From the NCBI GenBank assembly GCA_963785115.1, contig CAWATY010000006.1, positions 124,001 to 188,000 of the forward strand: a DNA stretch of 64,000 bases, in the 5' to 3' direction. This DNA comes from JACCWP01 sp963785115 (GTDB lineage: Bacteria; Actinomycetota; Actinomycetes; Propionibacteriales; Nocardioidaceae). A program made the position numbers and the translations under genes. Under the pieces are notes generated by a model. That model made no database searches. It had not been told where the DNA came from and saw only the letters and a list, made by a program, of their open reading frames with translations. Shown one piece after another: positions 16,890 to 25,291 of this stretch (the first letter of the stretch is position 1; each line of letters opens with the position of its first letter).

Positions 16890-18358
16890 GAGGTCACCAC
16901 CTGGCCGCGCTCCAGCACGATCTCGCGGTCGGCGAGCGCCACCAGGTCGCGGTCGTGTGTCGCCACCGCAACCCCGCGGCCGGTGGCGGCAAGCGCCAGC
17001 ACCCAGCCGGCGACCACCGCCCACGTCACGCGGTCCTGGCCGACGGTGGGCTCGTCCAGCAGTGCCACCGCCGGCCCGTGCGCGAGCGCCGCCGCCAGCG
17101 CCAGCCGGCGCTGCTCGCCCCCGGACAGCCGGTACGGGTCGGCGCCCGCGACGCCGCCCAGGCCGAGCGCGTCCAGCACCGCCTCGGGATCCACCACCTG
17201 GCTCAGCCGCCGCCCGGTGGCGGCGACCTCGTCGACGACCCGGTGCGTCACCAGACCGTGCTCCGGGTCCTGCGGCACCCAGCCGATGCGCCGGGCCAGG
17301 TCGGGCGAACGCCACCGCCACGGAGCAGGGTCCAGTCCGCGGGCGAGGGAGGGATGCGCGCTGACCGCGCCGGCCGTAGGACGCAGCAGCCCACCCAGCG
17401 CCGCCAGCAACGTCGACTTGCCGGCGCCGCTGACGCCGGTCCAGGCCGACACCGCGCCGCCTGGCACGACGGCGTCGACGCCGTCGACGGCCTGCTGCAC
17501 CCGGGTGTCGCGCAGCCCACGGGTGCTCAGCCGGACGCCGAGGCCCACCGCCTCCAGCCACGCACCGTCGGGAGGTGCCACCGCTGCCAGCAGCTCCGCC
17601 GGGAGAGGTGCCGGGTCGGGTGCCGGCAGCCCCGGCACCCACACCCCGTTCGCCGCCAGCGCGGTGCCCTCGACCGCGAGTGCCGTGCGCGGTGCGTCGT
17701 CGCACACCAGGCGCCCGTCCCGGTCCAGCACGACCAACCGGTCGACGTGGTCGACCCACGGCCCGAGCCGGTGCTCCACCACGACCAGGGTCGCTCCGGT
17801 GGCCGCCACGACCTCGAGAACCGCCGCGCGCAGCACCGCCGCCGCCTGGTCGTCGAGCATCGAGGTCGGCTCGTCGAGCAGCAGCAGACCCGGTCGCACT
17901 GCCAGCGCACCGGCCAGCGCGAGCCGCTGGGTCTCGCCGCCGGACAACGTCCGGGTGGGGGTCTGTGGTCCGTACGGGAAGGCGACCGCGGCGAGCGCCT
18001 CGGCGACCCGCGCGGCGATGCGGTCGCGGGGGAGCGCGAGGTTCTCCGGCCCGAACGCCACGTCGCGTCCGACCCGGTCGGCCACGACCGCGTCGCCCGG
18101 CCGCTGGAGCAGCAGCCCCGCGGTGCCGTCGACCACGACCTCGCCCTCCCGGTCGCCCTCGGCGTCAGCGCCCAGCACCCCCGCGGCCGCGCGCAGCAGG
18201 GTCGACTTGCCGGCCCCGCTCGGCCCGCACAGCAGCACCCGCTCGCCCGGCGCCACCGTGAGGTCGAGCCCGCTGAGCACCGAGCGGGTTCGGCCCGCCG
18301 GCCGCCAGCCGAAGCCGCTGAAGCGGAGCCCGGCCGGGCGTACCGACCGCTCGGCCAA
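16886..18358 (-). CDS. ykoD: ECF transporter ATPase with two fused ABC domains
   Basis: About 490 aa carrying both ATPases of an energy-coupling factor module in one chain. Domain 1 has Walker A GPSGAGKSTLLRA, signature LSGGETQRLALA and Walker B LLLLDEPTSMLDD. Domain 2 has GVSGAGKSTLLAAL, LSGGEQRRLALA and VALLDEPTVGQD. Such fused ATPases are typical of YkoD. No ATG or GTG gives a sensible N-terminus after the ykoE stop (18379-18381). TTG 18358 is my choice; the exact start is uncertain. The 3' end overlaps the T-component start by 4 bp. Confidence 0.87.
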   Translation of the reverse strand: MAERSVRPAGLRFSGFGWRPAGRTRSVLSGLDLTVAPGERVLLCGPSGAGKSTLLRAAAGVLGADAEGDREGEVVVDGTAGLLLQRPGDAVVADRVGRDVAFGPENLALPRDRIAARVAEALAAVAFPYGPQTPTRTLSGGETQRLALAGALAVRPGLLLLDEPTSMLDDQAAAVLRAAVLEVVAATGATLVVVEHRLGPWVDHVDRLVVLDRDGRLVCDDAPRTALAVEGTALAANGVWVPGLPAPDPAPLPAELLAAVAPPDGAWLEAVGLGVRLSTRGLRDTRVQQAVDGVDAVVPGGAVSAWTGVSGAGKSTLLAALGGLLRPTAGAVSAHPSLARGLDPAPWRWRSPDLARRIGWVPQDPEHGLVTHRVVDEVAATGRRLSQVVDPEAVLDALGLGGVAGADPYRLSGGEQRRLALAAALAHGPAVALLDEPTVGQDRVTWAVVAGWVLALAATGRGVAVATHDRDLVALADREIVLERGQVVTS

Positions 18359-18378
18359 GGGTGGGCAGCACCGGCCGG

Positions 18379-19029
18379 TCAGGCAGGGTGTCGGTCCCGG
18401 TGCTCGCGCCCGGGCGGGAACGCGTCCAGCGCCCCGGTGGCGGCGAGGGCACGCACCAGCAGCCACCCACCGACGCCGGCGACCACCGCGGCCGAGAGGG
18501 CGAAGAACCCGAGGTAGGCGAGCTTGTAGGCCCAGTCCCAGTAGGAGAAGTAGGCGTGCCACTCGTAGGCCGCCTCCAGCACCGCGGACAGCACGCCGCC
18601 GAGCGCGACGACCGCCCAGCCGAAGCGGCGGTAGCGCCACAGCGCGAGGGCGAGCTCGATCCCCAACCCCTGCAGGAATCCGGCGATCATCGTTGCCGCT
18701 CCCCACTCGTTGCCGATGAGGAACTCCACGTTGGCCGCGACCAGCTCGGCGAGCAGCGCGGCGCCCGGTCGGCGGACGACGAGCCCGCCGACGACGCCGG
18801 CGAGCAGCCACGGCCCCACCAGCAGTCCGCCGAGCGGTGCGAACGCGGTGAGCGCCAGGCTCAGACCGTTGTAGGCGAACGCCCAGCCCCAGTAGGCGAC
18901 GCCGAGCGCGACGCCGAGCATGACCACGGTGACGAGGTCGACGGTGCGCCAGGCCAGCAGCGGACCGCTGGCGGTGGCGTGGCTGGGACGCCCGGACGAG
19001 GTGACGGACGGTGTGCTGACGGTGGGCAT
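18379..19029 (-). CDS. ykoE: ECF transporter S component, YkoE family (thiamine or HMP uptake)
   Basis: A 216-aa membrane protein with about five to six hydrophobic segments (for example VDLVTVVMLGVALGVAYWGW and LGGLLVGPWLLAGVVGGL). The aromatic stretch AYEWHAYFSYWDWAYKL is typical of YkoE, the substrate-capturing subunit for thiamine or its pyrimidine moiety. ATG 19029 follows directly on a TPP riboswitch with a GGAG-type site inside the expression platform. Control is therefore expected at translation initiation: high TPP shuts off uptake. It leads the cluster with ykoD and ykoC; all three components are present. Confidence 0.9.
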   Translation of the reverse strand: MPTVSTPSVTSSGRPSHATASGPLLAWRTVDLVTVVMLGVALGVAYWGWAFAYNGLSLALTAFAPLGGLLVGPWLLAGVVGGLVVRRPGAALLAELVAANVEFLIGNEWGAATMIAGFLQGLGIELALALWRYRRFGWAVVALGGVLSAVLEAAYEWHAYFSYWDWAYKLAYLGFFALSAAVVAGVGGWLLVRALAATGALDAFPPGREHRDRHPA

Positions 19030-19035
19030 GGCGCC

Positions 19036-19124
19036 TCCGACTCCCTTCGCCGGTGCTAACCGGAGCAGGTTCAAGGGTCTGCGGAGATCCGCACTCTCAG
19101 CGCTTTTGCGCTCCCCTGTCGTAC
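19036..19124 (-). promoter_or_regulatory. TPP riboswitch (THI element)
   Basis: Reading the minus strand, the conserved aptamer segments occur in order: ACAGGGGAGC, GCTGAGAG, GCAGACCCTTGAACCTG, CCGGTTAGCACCGGCG and AAGGGAGTCGG. P1 pairs CGAC (plus 19119-19122) with GTCG (plus 19038-19041). The aptamer ends a few bases before the ykoE ATG and includes its likely ribosome-binding region, supporting translational repression by thiamine pyrophosphate. Confidence 0.95.
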
Positions 19125-19171
19125 CCGCCCGACGCTACACCGCCGTCGCCCGACCCGGGCAGCCGCGAGGG

Positions 19172-20344
19172 TCAGAGGGCGGGACGCCCACCCCGCCAGA
19201 CGGCGTGCACGAGCGGGACGCCGGGGCGGTAGGCCAGGTGCACGTAGGACGGCGCGTCGAGCACCACCAGGTCGGCGCGGGCGCCCAGGGACAACCGGCC
19301 GACGTCGTCGCGACGCAGCGCCCGAGCACCGCCGGCGGTGGCCGACCAGAGCGCCTCGGCGGGCGACATCGCCATCTCGCGCACGGCCAGCGCGATGCAC
19401 AGCGGCATCGACGACGTGTACGACGTGCCGGGGTTGCAGTCGGTGGCAAGCGCCACCGTGACACCCGCGCCGAGCAGCCGTCGCGCGTCGGGCCAGGGTG
19501 AGCGGGTGGAGAACTCCACGCCCGGCAGCAGCGTGGCGACCACGCCGGCTGCCGCGAGGGCGTCGACGTCGGCGTCGCTCAGGTACGTGCAGTGGTCGGC
19601 GGACGCGGCGCCGGCCTCGCACGCGACCTGGACGCCGGGGCCGGGGCCGAGCTGGTTGGCGTGCACCCGGGGCAGCAGACCGGCCGCCGTCCCCGCGGCG
19701 AGCACCGCTCGCGCCTGGTCGGCGTCGAAGGCCCCCCGCTCGCAGAACACGTCGACCCAGCGCGCGTGCGGTGCGCACGCCTCCAGCATCGGCCCGCACA
19801 CCAGGTCGACGTAGCCCGCCGCGTCGTCGGCGTGCTCCGGTGGCACCACGTGCGCGCCGAGGTACGTGGTCTCGGGGGTGAGCGTGCGGGCCACGGCGAG
19901 CGAGCGCGCCTCGTCGTGCACGCTCAGCCCGTAGCCGCTCTTGATCTCGACCGTCGTGGTGCCCTGCCGCAGCATCTCGGCCACCAGTGCCCCGGCCCGC
20001 GCGGCCAGCTGCTCGTCCGTCGCCGCGCGGGTGGCCGCCACCGTGGTGCGGATGCCGCCCGCCTCGTACGCGACCCCGGTCATCCGGGCCTCGAACTCGG
20101 CGGAGCGGTCGCCGGCGAAGACCAGGTGCGCGTGCGAGTCGACGAACCCCGGCACGACCACCCGCCCGCCGACGTCGACGGCCTCGTCGGCACTCGGAGC
20201 CCGAGCGGTCGGGCCGGCCCACACCACCCGCTCTCCCTCCACGACGAGCGTCGCGTCGGGCACCAGGCCGAGCGCCGACCCGTCGCCGAGCGCGGGGTCG
20301 GCGGTGACCAGCTGGCCGATGCCGGTCAGCGCGACGGCGGTCAC
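19172..20344 (-). CDS. hutI: Imidazolonepropionase
   Basis: Hydrolyses 4-imidazolone-5-propanoate to N-formimidoyl-L-glutamate, the third step of histidine breakdown. The 390-aa amidohydrolase has the metal-binding FVDSHAHLVFAGDR near residue 70, then GIRTTVAATRAA, TTVEIKSGYGLS and HANQLGPGPGVQ. The final metal-ligand region VALATDCNPGTSYTSSMPL (Asp) is also present. GTG 20344 overlaps the hutF stop by 4 bp, so the two are translationally coupled. The 3' end runs up to the TPP-riboswitch region of the next cluster. Confidence 0.94.
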   Translation of the reverse strand: MTAVALTGIGQLVTADPALGDGSALGLVPDATLVVEGERVVWAGPTARAPSADEAVDVGGRVVVPGFVDSHAHLVFAGDRSAEFEARMTGVAYEAGGIRTTVAATRAATDEQLAARAGALVAEMLRQGTTTVEIKSGYGLSVHDEARSLAVARTLTPETTYLGAHVVPPEHADDAAGYVDLVCGPMLEACAPHARWVDVFCERGAFDADQARAVLAAGTAAGLLPRVHANQLGPGPGVQVACEAGAASADHCTYLSDADVDALAAAGVVATLLPGVEFSTRSPWPDARRLLGAGVTVALATDCNPGTSYTSSMPLCIALAVREMAMSPAEALWSATAGGARALRRDDVGRLSLGARADLVVLDAPSYVHLAYRPGVPLVHAVWRGGRPAL

Positions 20345-21693
20345 GGCTGCTCACCCCACGTCGCCTGGACGGCGTCGGCGAGGGCGGCCGGAACGTCGCC
20401 GAGCAGGTGCCGACCGCCCGTGACCACCCTGCGGCCGGCCACCACGACATCGGTGACGTCGCCGGCGGTGGCGGCGAACACCGCCGCGTCGGCCGGCGGT
20501 ACGACCCCGGCAGTACGCACCGACCCGTCGAGCGCCACGGCGACGAGGTCGGCACGGGCTCCGGCAGCGATCACGCCCGCGTCGGGACGCCCCAGGCAGG
20601 CGTGTCCACCCACGGTGCCGGCAGTGAGCAGCTCGTCGGCGCCGAAGTGCCCGCGCCGCCCCGACGCCAGGCGTTCGTGCAGCTCGATGCCGCGCAGCTC
20701 CTCGAACGGGTCGACGACCGCCTGGCTGTCCGAGCCGACGGCCAACGGCGAACCGGCGTCGACCAGGGCCCGTCCGGGACCGATGCCGTCGGCGAGCTCG
20801 CGCTCGGTCGTCGGGCACAGGCAGACCGTCGTCCCCGAGCCGCCGAGCAGCGTGACGTCGGCCGGGGTCAGGTGGGTCGCGTGCACGGCCGTGGTGCGGG
20901 GACCGAGTGCTCCCGCGTCGTCCAACAGCTGGGTGGGCGTTCGTCGGTACGCCGCGACGCACGCGTCGTTCTCGGCCGCCTGCTCGGACACGTGCACGTG
21001 CAGCGGCGCCGCGCGGTGCGCGGCCCAGCCCACCACGGCCGGCAGCTGGTCGGGCGGCACCGCACGCACCGAGTGCACGGCCGCACCCACGACCACGTCG
21101 TCGGCGTCCGCGTATGCCGCCGCGAGGTCGTCGGCCCGCTCGGCCCAGCGCTCGCCGTCGCCGTCACCGAAGCGCTGCTGCACGCCGCTCAGCGTCTCGC
21201 CGACCCCGCCGGCCAGGTAGCACGCGTCGAGCAGCGTGATCGTCAGCCCTGCATCGCGGGCCGCGGCGACGAGGGCGTGGGCCATCACGTTCGGCTCGTC
21301 GTACGGCACCCCGCCCCGCTGGTGGTGCAGGTAGTGGAACTCGCCGACCGTGGTGTAGCCGGCGAGCGCCATCTCGGCGTAGACCGCGCGGGCGAGCAGC
21401 CGGTAGCCGTCGGGGTCCACCCGGTCGGCGGCGGCGTACATCTGCTCGCGCCAGCCCCAGAACGATCCCGCAGCGCCAGGTCTCTGGGTGCGGCCGCGCA
21501 GCACGCGGTGGAACGCGTGGCTGTGCGCGTTGGCGAGGCCCGGCAGGACGAGGCCCGGCAACCGGTCGGCGTCGCCGGCCGGCGAATCGGCGTGCACCGC
21601 GACCACCCGGCCGTGGTCGACCTCCACGAGCACGGACTCACGTGCACCCTCGACCGGGCCAAGCCAGGCCCGCTCGCACCAGTACCCGTTCAC
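20341..21693 (-). CDS. hutF: Formimidoylglutamate deiminase
   Basis: Converts N-formimidoyl-L-glutamate to N-formyl-L-glutamate plus ammonia, the fourth step of the five-step histidine pathway. The 450-aa amidohydrolase contains metal-site GLANAHSHAFHRVLRGR near residue 55, GYTTVGEFHYLHHQRGG, the helix of PLHVHVSEQ and the late VGSDSQAVVDPFEELR aspartate motif. These match HutF rather than the HutE formiminoglutamase. GTG 21693 gives the family N-terminus (NGYWCERAWL) and overlaps the upstream membrane-protein stop by 4 bp. Confidence 0.92.
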   Translation of the reverse strand: MNGYWCERAWLGPVEGARESVLVEVDHGRVVAVHADSPAGDADRLPGLVLPGLANAHSHAFHRVLRGRTQRPGAAGSFWGWREQMYAAADRVDPDGYRLLARAVYAEMALAGYTTVGEFHYLHHQRGGVPYDEPNVMAHALVAAARDAGLTITLLDACYLAGGVGETLSGVQQRFGDGDGERWAERADDLAAAYADADDVVVGAAVHSVRAVPPDQLPAVVGWAAHRAAPLHVHVSEQAAENDACVAAYRRTPTQLLDDAGALGPRTTAVHATHLTPADVTLLGGSGTTVCLCPTTERELADGIGPGRALVDAGSPLAVGSDSQAVVDPFEELRGIELHERLASGRRGHFGADELLTAGTVGGHACLGRPDAGVIAAGARADLVAVALDGSVRTAGVVPPADAAVFAATAGDVTDVVVAGRRVVTGGRHLLGDVPAALADAVQATWGEQP

Positions 21694-22622
21694 GGCCGCT
21701 CGCCTCGGATCCGGTCCAGCTGGGCGTTGACCAGCCCGGCCGGCAGCACGGGGTCGTCCATGGTGAACCCCAGCCGTCGCCCGTCGGTCATCGTCACCAC
21801 CAGGCCGGGACCGCGCGCCAACACGGTGCCGGTCCGCGCGGGGATGACGCGGAAGCCCCAGCCGCCCCACTGCAGCGGTCGCATCCGGGCAGCTCTGGCC
21901 TCCACCAGGTCGGCCCACGGCAGCACCATCGCGGGCAGTCGCCACAGCCACACGGCAACGCCGCGCTCGTCCAGCGCGACGTGCATGCGGACCAGCAGGA
22001 CGGTCGCGAGCGCCAGCACCCAGCACAACCACGCCGCCGCCGGGAACGGTCGCCACAGCAGCGCGCCGGTGACCGCGAGCAGGCCGACGCCGGTCAGGTA
22101 GAAGCCCGACCAGGCGTCGTACCGCCAGGACGGCGACGAGCCGGCACGCAGCACCGCGCGCGGCAGGCCCTCCGCCGGCGCGGGCGGCGACGGGTCCCGC
22201 GGCGGCGAGCCGTACGCGGACCCGGCCAGCCGGGCGGTCAGCAGCACGGCGAGGAGCGGAACCGCCAGCTCGACGTCGGGCACCGGAGGACGAGCCGGGT
22301 CCGGCGCGGCGGTGACGGTGACGACCAGCAGGCCCCACATCCCGGCGACCGCGCCGGTGACCACCCCCGCCGTGGACACCGCCGCCCGGCGACCGAGGAA
22401 CGAGCCGCCGGGCAGCAGCAGCACGGCACCTGCGGCCAGCACGGCGACCAACCCCGTCGCCGCGACCACCGCGGTGGCGGTCGTGGTGGGCAGCATTCCC
22501 GTCGGCATGCCACCGGACCACATCACCACGAGCTCGTCGGGCAGGTCGGCCACCGCGGCCACCACGACGACCGCGATCACGGGCAGCACCACGACCAGGA
22601 GCGCGACCAGCGGACGCCTCAC
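21690..22622 (-). CDS. DUF1648-like membrane protein of unknown function
   Basis: A 310-aa protein with an N-terminal membrane segment followed by DLPDELVVMWSGGMPTG, which resembles the extracellular DUF1648 motif. Three more hydrophobic spans follow, then a Pro/Ser-rich cytosolic loop, a membrane-hairpin pair (FYLTGVGLLAVTGALLW, AAWLCWVLALATVLLV) and a soluble C-terminal domain. That last domain (ALDERGVAVWLWRLPAMVLPWADL to MTDGRRLGFTMDDP) resembles PH-like folds. GTG 22622 overlaps the stop of the amidohydrolase gene and its own stop overlaps hutF. It is therefore locked into the hut operon, but no role in histidine use is known; a sensor or transport accessory is possible. Confidence 0.72.
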   Translation of the reverse strand: MRRPLVALLVVVLPVIAVVVVAAVADLPDELVVMWSGGMPTGMLPTTTATAVVAATGLVAVLAAGAVLLLPGGSFLGRRAAVSTAGVVTGAVAGMWGLLVVTVTAAPDPARPPVPDVELAVPLLAVLLTARLAGSAYGSPPRDPSPPAPAEGLPRAVLRAGSSPSWRYDAWSGFYLTGVGLLAVTGALLWRPFPAAAWLCWVLALATVLLVRMHVALDERGVAVWLWRLPAMVLPWADLVEARAARMRPLQWGGWGFRVIPARTGTVLARGPGLVVTMTDGRRLGFTMDDPVLPAGLVNAQLDRIRGERP

Positions 22623-23914
22623 CCGGACGCACCGGCCAGGTCGGCGAGCACGCGGGCCAGCGCGTCGACACCCGCCTCGCAGTCGGCCGGCTCCGCGTGC
22701 TCGTCGGGGGCGTGCGAGACGCCGGTCGGGTTGCGCACGAACAGCATCGCGGTCGGCACGCCGGCCGCGGCCAGGACGCCCGCATCGTGCCCGGCCCCGG
22801 TCGCGAGCACGGGTGCACCCCCCAGCAGCGCGGCGAGCCGGTCACGCAGCCCCACGTCGAAGGAGACCGAGGCAGTCACCGACTCGGCCGTCACCTCGAT
22901 GCTGGTGCCGTCGCGGTCGGCCCGCTCACCCGCCAGCCGGACGACCTGCCGGACCAGCGCGGCCACGGTCTCGTCGTCGGGCGCCCGCGCGTCCAGCCAA
23001 CCGCTGACGCGCGACGGGATCACGTTCGTCGTGCCCGGCGCGACCTCGACCCGGCCGAAGGTGGCCCGCGCGCCTGCCAGCCGGGCCTGCTTGTTCGCCG
23101 CCAGGGCGGTCATCGCGAAGCTGAGCATCGGGTCTGCGCGGTCCTGCATCGCCGTCGTGCCGGCGTGGTCGGCGCGCCCGGCGAAGTCGAAGCGCCAGCG
23201 GCCGTGCGGCCAGATGGCCGACGCCACACCCACCGCCGCGTCCGAGTGCACCAGCCCTCGGCCCTGCTCGACGTGCAGCTCGACGAAGGCGGCCGGCGAC
23301 CCGAGCAGGTCCGAGCGGCCGAGCTGCGGCTCGGAGCCCGAGCCGGTGCCTGAGTCGGTCTCGGCGTCGGTCATCGCGTCCAGCAGGAATCGGCCCGAGG
23401 GGTCCCGCAGCTCGGTGGCCCGGGCGGGGTCGAGGGCTCCGGTCAGCAGCCGCGATCCCAGACAGGGCAGCCCGAACCGCGAGCCCTCCTCCTCGGCGAA
23501 GACCGCGATGCCAACCGGCCGTCCCAGCACGACGCCGTCCGCGCGCATCCGGTCGATCGCCGCCAGCGCCGTGACCACACCCAGCGGGCCGTCGTACGCC
23601 CCGCCGTCGTCGACCGAGTCGAGATGGCTGCCGGTCACGACACCGTCGTCGACGGCACCGTCGACAGGACCGCCCCACCAGGCGACCACGTTGCCGTTGC
23701 CGTCGCGCCGCAGGTCGAGGCCGCGCGCGGACGCCTGCTCGGCGAACCACGCCGAGCACTCGCGCTCGGCGCTCGACCACCCCGGCCGGCGGTAGCCGCC
23801 GCTCGCCGGGTCGCGACCGATCCCGGCCAGGTCGCGCCACATCGCCGCGAACGAGGCCGGCGGCTCCGACGGCTCCGACGGAACGGTCGGCACGGTCGGC
23901 GCGGACGGGGGCAT
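22619..23914 (-). CDS. Zn-dependent M20-type amidohydrolase (allantoate amidohydrolase / N-carbamoyl amino acid hydrolase family)
   Basis: A 431-aa metallohydrolase of the AllC / hydantoinase-carbamoylase group. Metal-binding blocks are GVVTGSHLDSVDDGGAYDGPLG near residue 92, FAEEEGSRFGLPCLGSR near 135 and ELHVEQGRGL near 195. The dimerisation-domain residues DFAGRADHAGTTAM near 230 and the final AGHDAGVLAAAGVPTAMLF are also present. A name based on homology would be allantoate amidohydrolase. However, it lies in a hut operon that otherwise lacks HutG, so N-formylglutamate hydrolysis is a reasonable alternative (inference). ATG 23914 is only 16 bp from the divergent nitroreductase start. Confidence 0.82.
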   Translation of the reverse strand: MPPSAPTVPTVPSEPSEPPASFAAMWRDLAGIGRDPASGGYRRPGWSSAERECSAWFAEQASARGLDLRRDGNGNVVAWWGGPVDGAVDDGVVTGSHLDSVDDGGAYDGPLGVVTALAAIDRMRADGVVLGRPVGIAVFAEEEGSRFGLPCLGSRLLTGALDPARATELRDPSGRFLLDAMTDAETDSGTGSGSEPQLGRSDLLGSPAAFVELHVEQGRGLVHSDAAVGVASAIWPHGRWRFDFAGRADHAGTTAMQDRADPMLSFAMTALAANKQARLAGARATFGRVEVAPGTTNVIPSRVSGWLDARAPDDETVAALVRQVVRLAGERADRDGTSIEVTAESVTASVSFDVGLRDRLAALLGGAPVLATGAGHDAGVLAAAGVPTAMLFVRNPTGVSHAPDEHAEPADCEAGVDALARVLADLAGASG

Positions 23915-23930
23915 GGGTCAACATTGGCGC

Positions 23931-24530
23931 ATGGAGTTCCGCGACGTCGTACGGAAGCGCCGGATGGTGCGCAGCTACACCACCGACCCGGTCGACTCCG
24001 ACGCGATCCGACGGGCGCTCGAGCACGCCACCCGGGCACCCAGCGCCGGCTACAGCCAGGGCTGGGCGTTCCTGCTGCTGGACACCCCGGACGACGTGCG
24101 CCGGTTCTGGCGGGCGAGCACGCCCGACGGGGCCGGGGACGACGCGTGGTCGGGCGGCATGACCAAGGCACCTGTGGTGGCGGTTGCCCTGTCCTGCAAG
24201 GACGCCTACCTCGACCGCTACGCCGAACCCGACAAGGGCTGGACCGACCGCGACGAGGCGCGCTGGCCCGCTCCCTACTGGGACATCGACACCGGCATGG
24301 CCGCACTGCTCGTGCTGCTGACCGCCGTCGACGAGGGCCTCGGCGCGTGCTTCTTCGGGGTGCCGCCGGACCGCATCGACGCGTTCCGCGCGGAGTTCGG
24401 TGTGCCCGACGACCACCACCCGATCGGGGCGATCACGCTGGGCCACCCGGCCCCGGAGCAGGTGCGCGGGTCGGCCGCCGCGCGGCCAAGGCGAAGCGTC
24501 GACGAGGTCGTCCACCGCGGGCGCTGGTGA
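23931..24530 (+). CDS. Nitroreductase family FMN-dependent protein
   Basis: A 199-aa flavoprotein of the NfsA/FRP or nitroreductase fold, probably a homodimer using FMN and NAD(P)H. Typical elements are VVRKRRMVRSYTTDPVDSDAIRRAL (FMN phosphate contact by RKRR/RS), ATRAPSAGYSQGW, the mid-protein DIDTGMAALLVLLTAVDEGLGACFFG and GAITLGHPAPE. Substrate is unknown. ATG 23931 gives the family N-terminus; the nearest -10-like hexamer CAACAT is 6 nt upstream, suggesting a leaderless mRNA. It diverges from the amidohydrolase gene across a 16-bp gap. Confidence 0.82.
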   Translation: MEFRDVVRKRRMVRSYTTDPVDSDAIRRALEHATRAPSAGYSQGWAFLLLDTPDDVRRFWRASTPDGAGDDAWSGGMTKAPVVAVALSCKDAYLDRYAEPDKGWTDRDEARWPAPYWDIDTGMAALLVLLTAVDEGLGACFFGVPPDRIDAFRAEFGVPDDHHPIGAITLGHPAPEQVRGSAAARPRRSVDEVVHRGRW

Positions 24531-24574
24531 CGCCTGGTTGCCCCGGTCAGGTGGCAGCGATAGACCAGACGACC

Positions 24575-25291
24575 GTGAGCGCCGCGGCCGCACCGCTGAT
24601 CGTGGTGATGGGCGTCGCCGGGTCGGGCAAGACGTCGTTCGCCGAGGCGCTCGGCGCCCGGCTCGGCCTGCGCTACTCCGACGCCGACGGCTTCCACCCG
24701 CAGGCCAACGTGGACAAGATGGCGGCCGGTGATCCGCTCACCGACGACGACCGCTGGCCCTGGCTCGACCGGGTCGGTGCGTGGCTGGCCTCCTACTCCG
24801 CGACCGGCGCGATCGTCAGCTGCTCGGCGCTGCGGCGGGACTACCGCGACCGGTTGCGCCGGCAGGTGCCCGACGCGCTCTTCGTGCACCTGGCCGGGCC
24901 GCAGCAGGTCGTCCGGGCGCGGATGGAGGCGCGGCGCGACCACTTCATGCCGGCCTCGCTGCTGCAGTCCCAGTACGACACGCTCGAGCCGCTCGACGAC
25001 GACGAGCACGGCATCACCCTCGACCTCGACCAGTCGGTGCCCGCGCTGGTCGACGACTACCTCGACCGCGCCGACCGGGCCGACCGCGCCGCTCCTGATG
25101 GCTGCGTGACGTGGGCCATGGCGGGGGCAGCGAACCGGCCCTACGGTCGGCGTCCATGCAGCCGCCCGCTTTCGCCCGGTCCGCCCGGCCTGCCCGCACC
25201 GTGCTCGGCGGGCTGCTGCTCGCGCTGCTTGCGGCCGCCGTCCCGAACGGTCCGGCAGCGGCCGCCGCGGCGGACACCGGCCCGGAGCTGA
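24575..25291 (+). CDS. Gluconokinase (GntK type) with unusual C-terminal extension
   Basis: Phosphorylates D-gluconate to 6-phosphogluconate with ATP. P-loop GVAGSGKTSFAEALG is near residue 13, followed by the family block YSDADGFHPQANVDKMAAGDPLTDDDRWPWL and the CSALRRDYRDRLR and HFMPASLLQSQYDTLEPL motifs. The kinase domain is complete by about residue 165, the usual length. The frame then stays open for another ~70 Arg/Pro-rich residues to 25291, overlapping the lipase gene by 136 bp. That tail looks like frame-overlap noise, so a lost stop or an indel near 25090 is possible. GTG 24575 or GTG 24551 could be the start. Confidence 0.8.
   Translation: MSAAAAPLIVVMGVAGSGKTSFAEALGARLGLRYSDADGFHPQANVDKMAAGDPLTDDDRWPWLDRVGAWLASYSATGAIVSCSALRRDYRDRLRRQVPDALFVHLAGPQQVVRARMEARRDHFMPASLLQSQYDTLEPLDDDEHGITLDLDQSVPALVDDYLDRADRADRAAPDGCVTWAMAGAANRPYGRRPCSRPLSPGPPGLPAPCSAGCCSRCLRPPSRTVRQRPPRRTPARS
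25142..25147 (+). promoter_or_regulatory. -10 box (TACGGT) of a leaderless-type promoter
   Basis: TACGGT ends 8 nt before ATG 25156 of the lipase gene and lies inside the 3' part of the gluconokinase frame. Confidence 0.42.
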
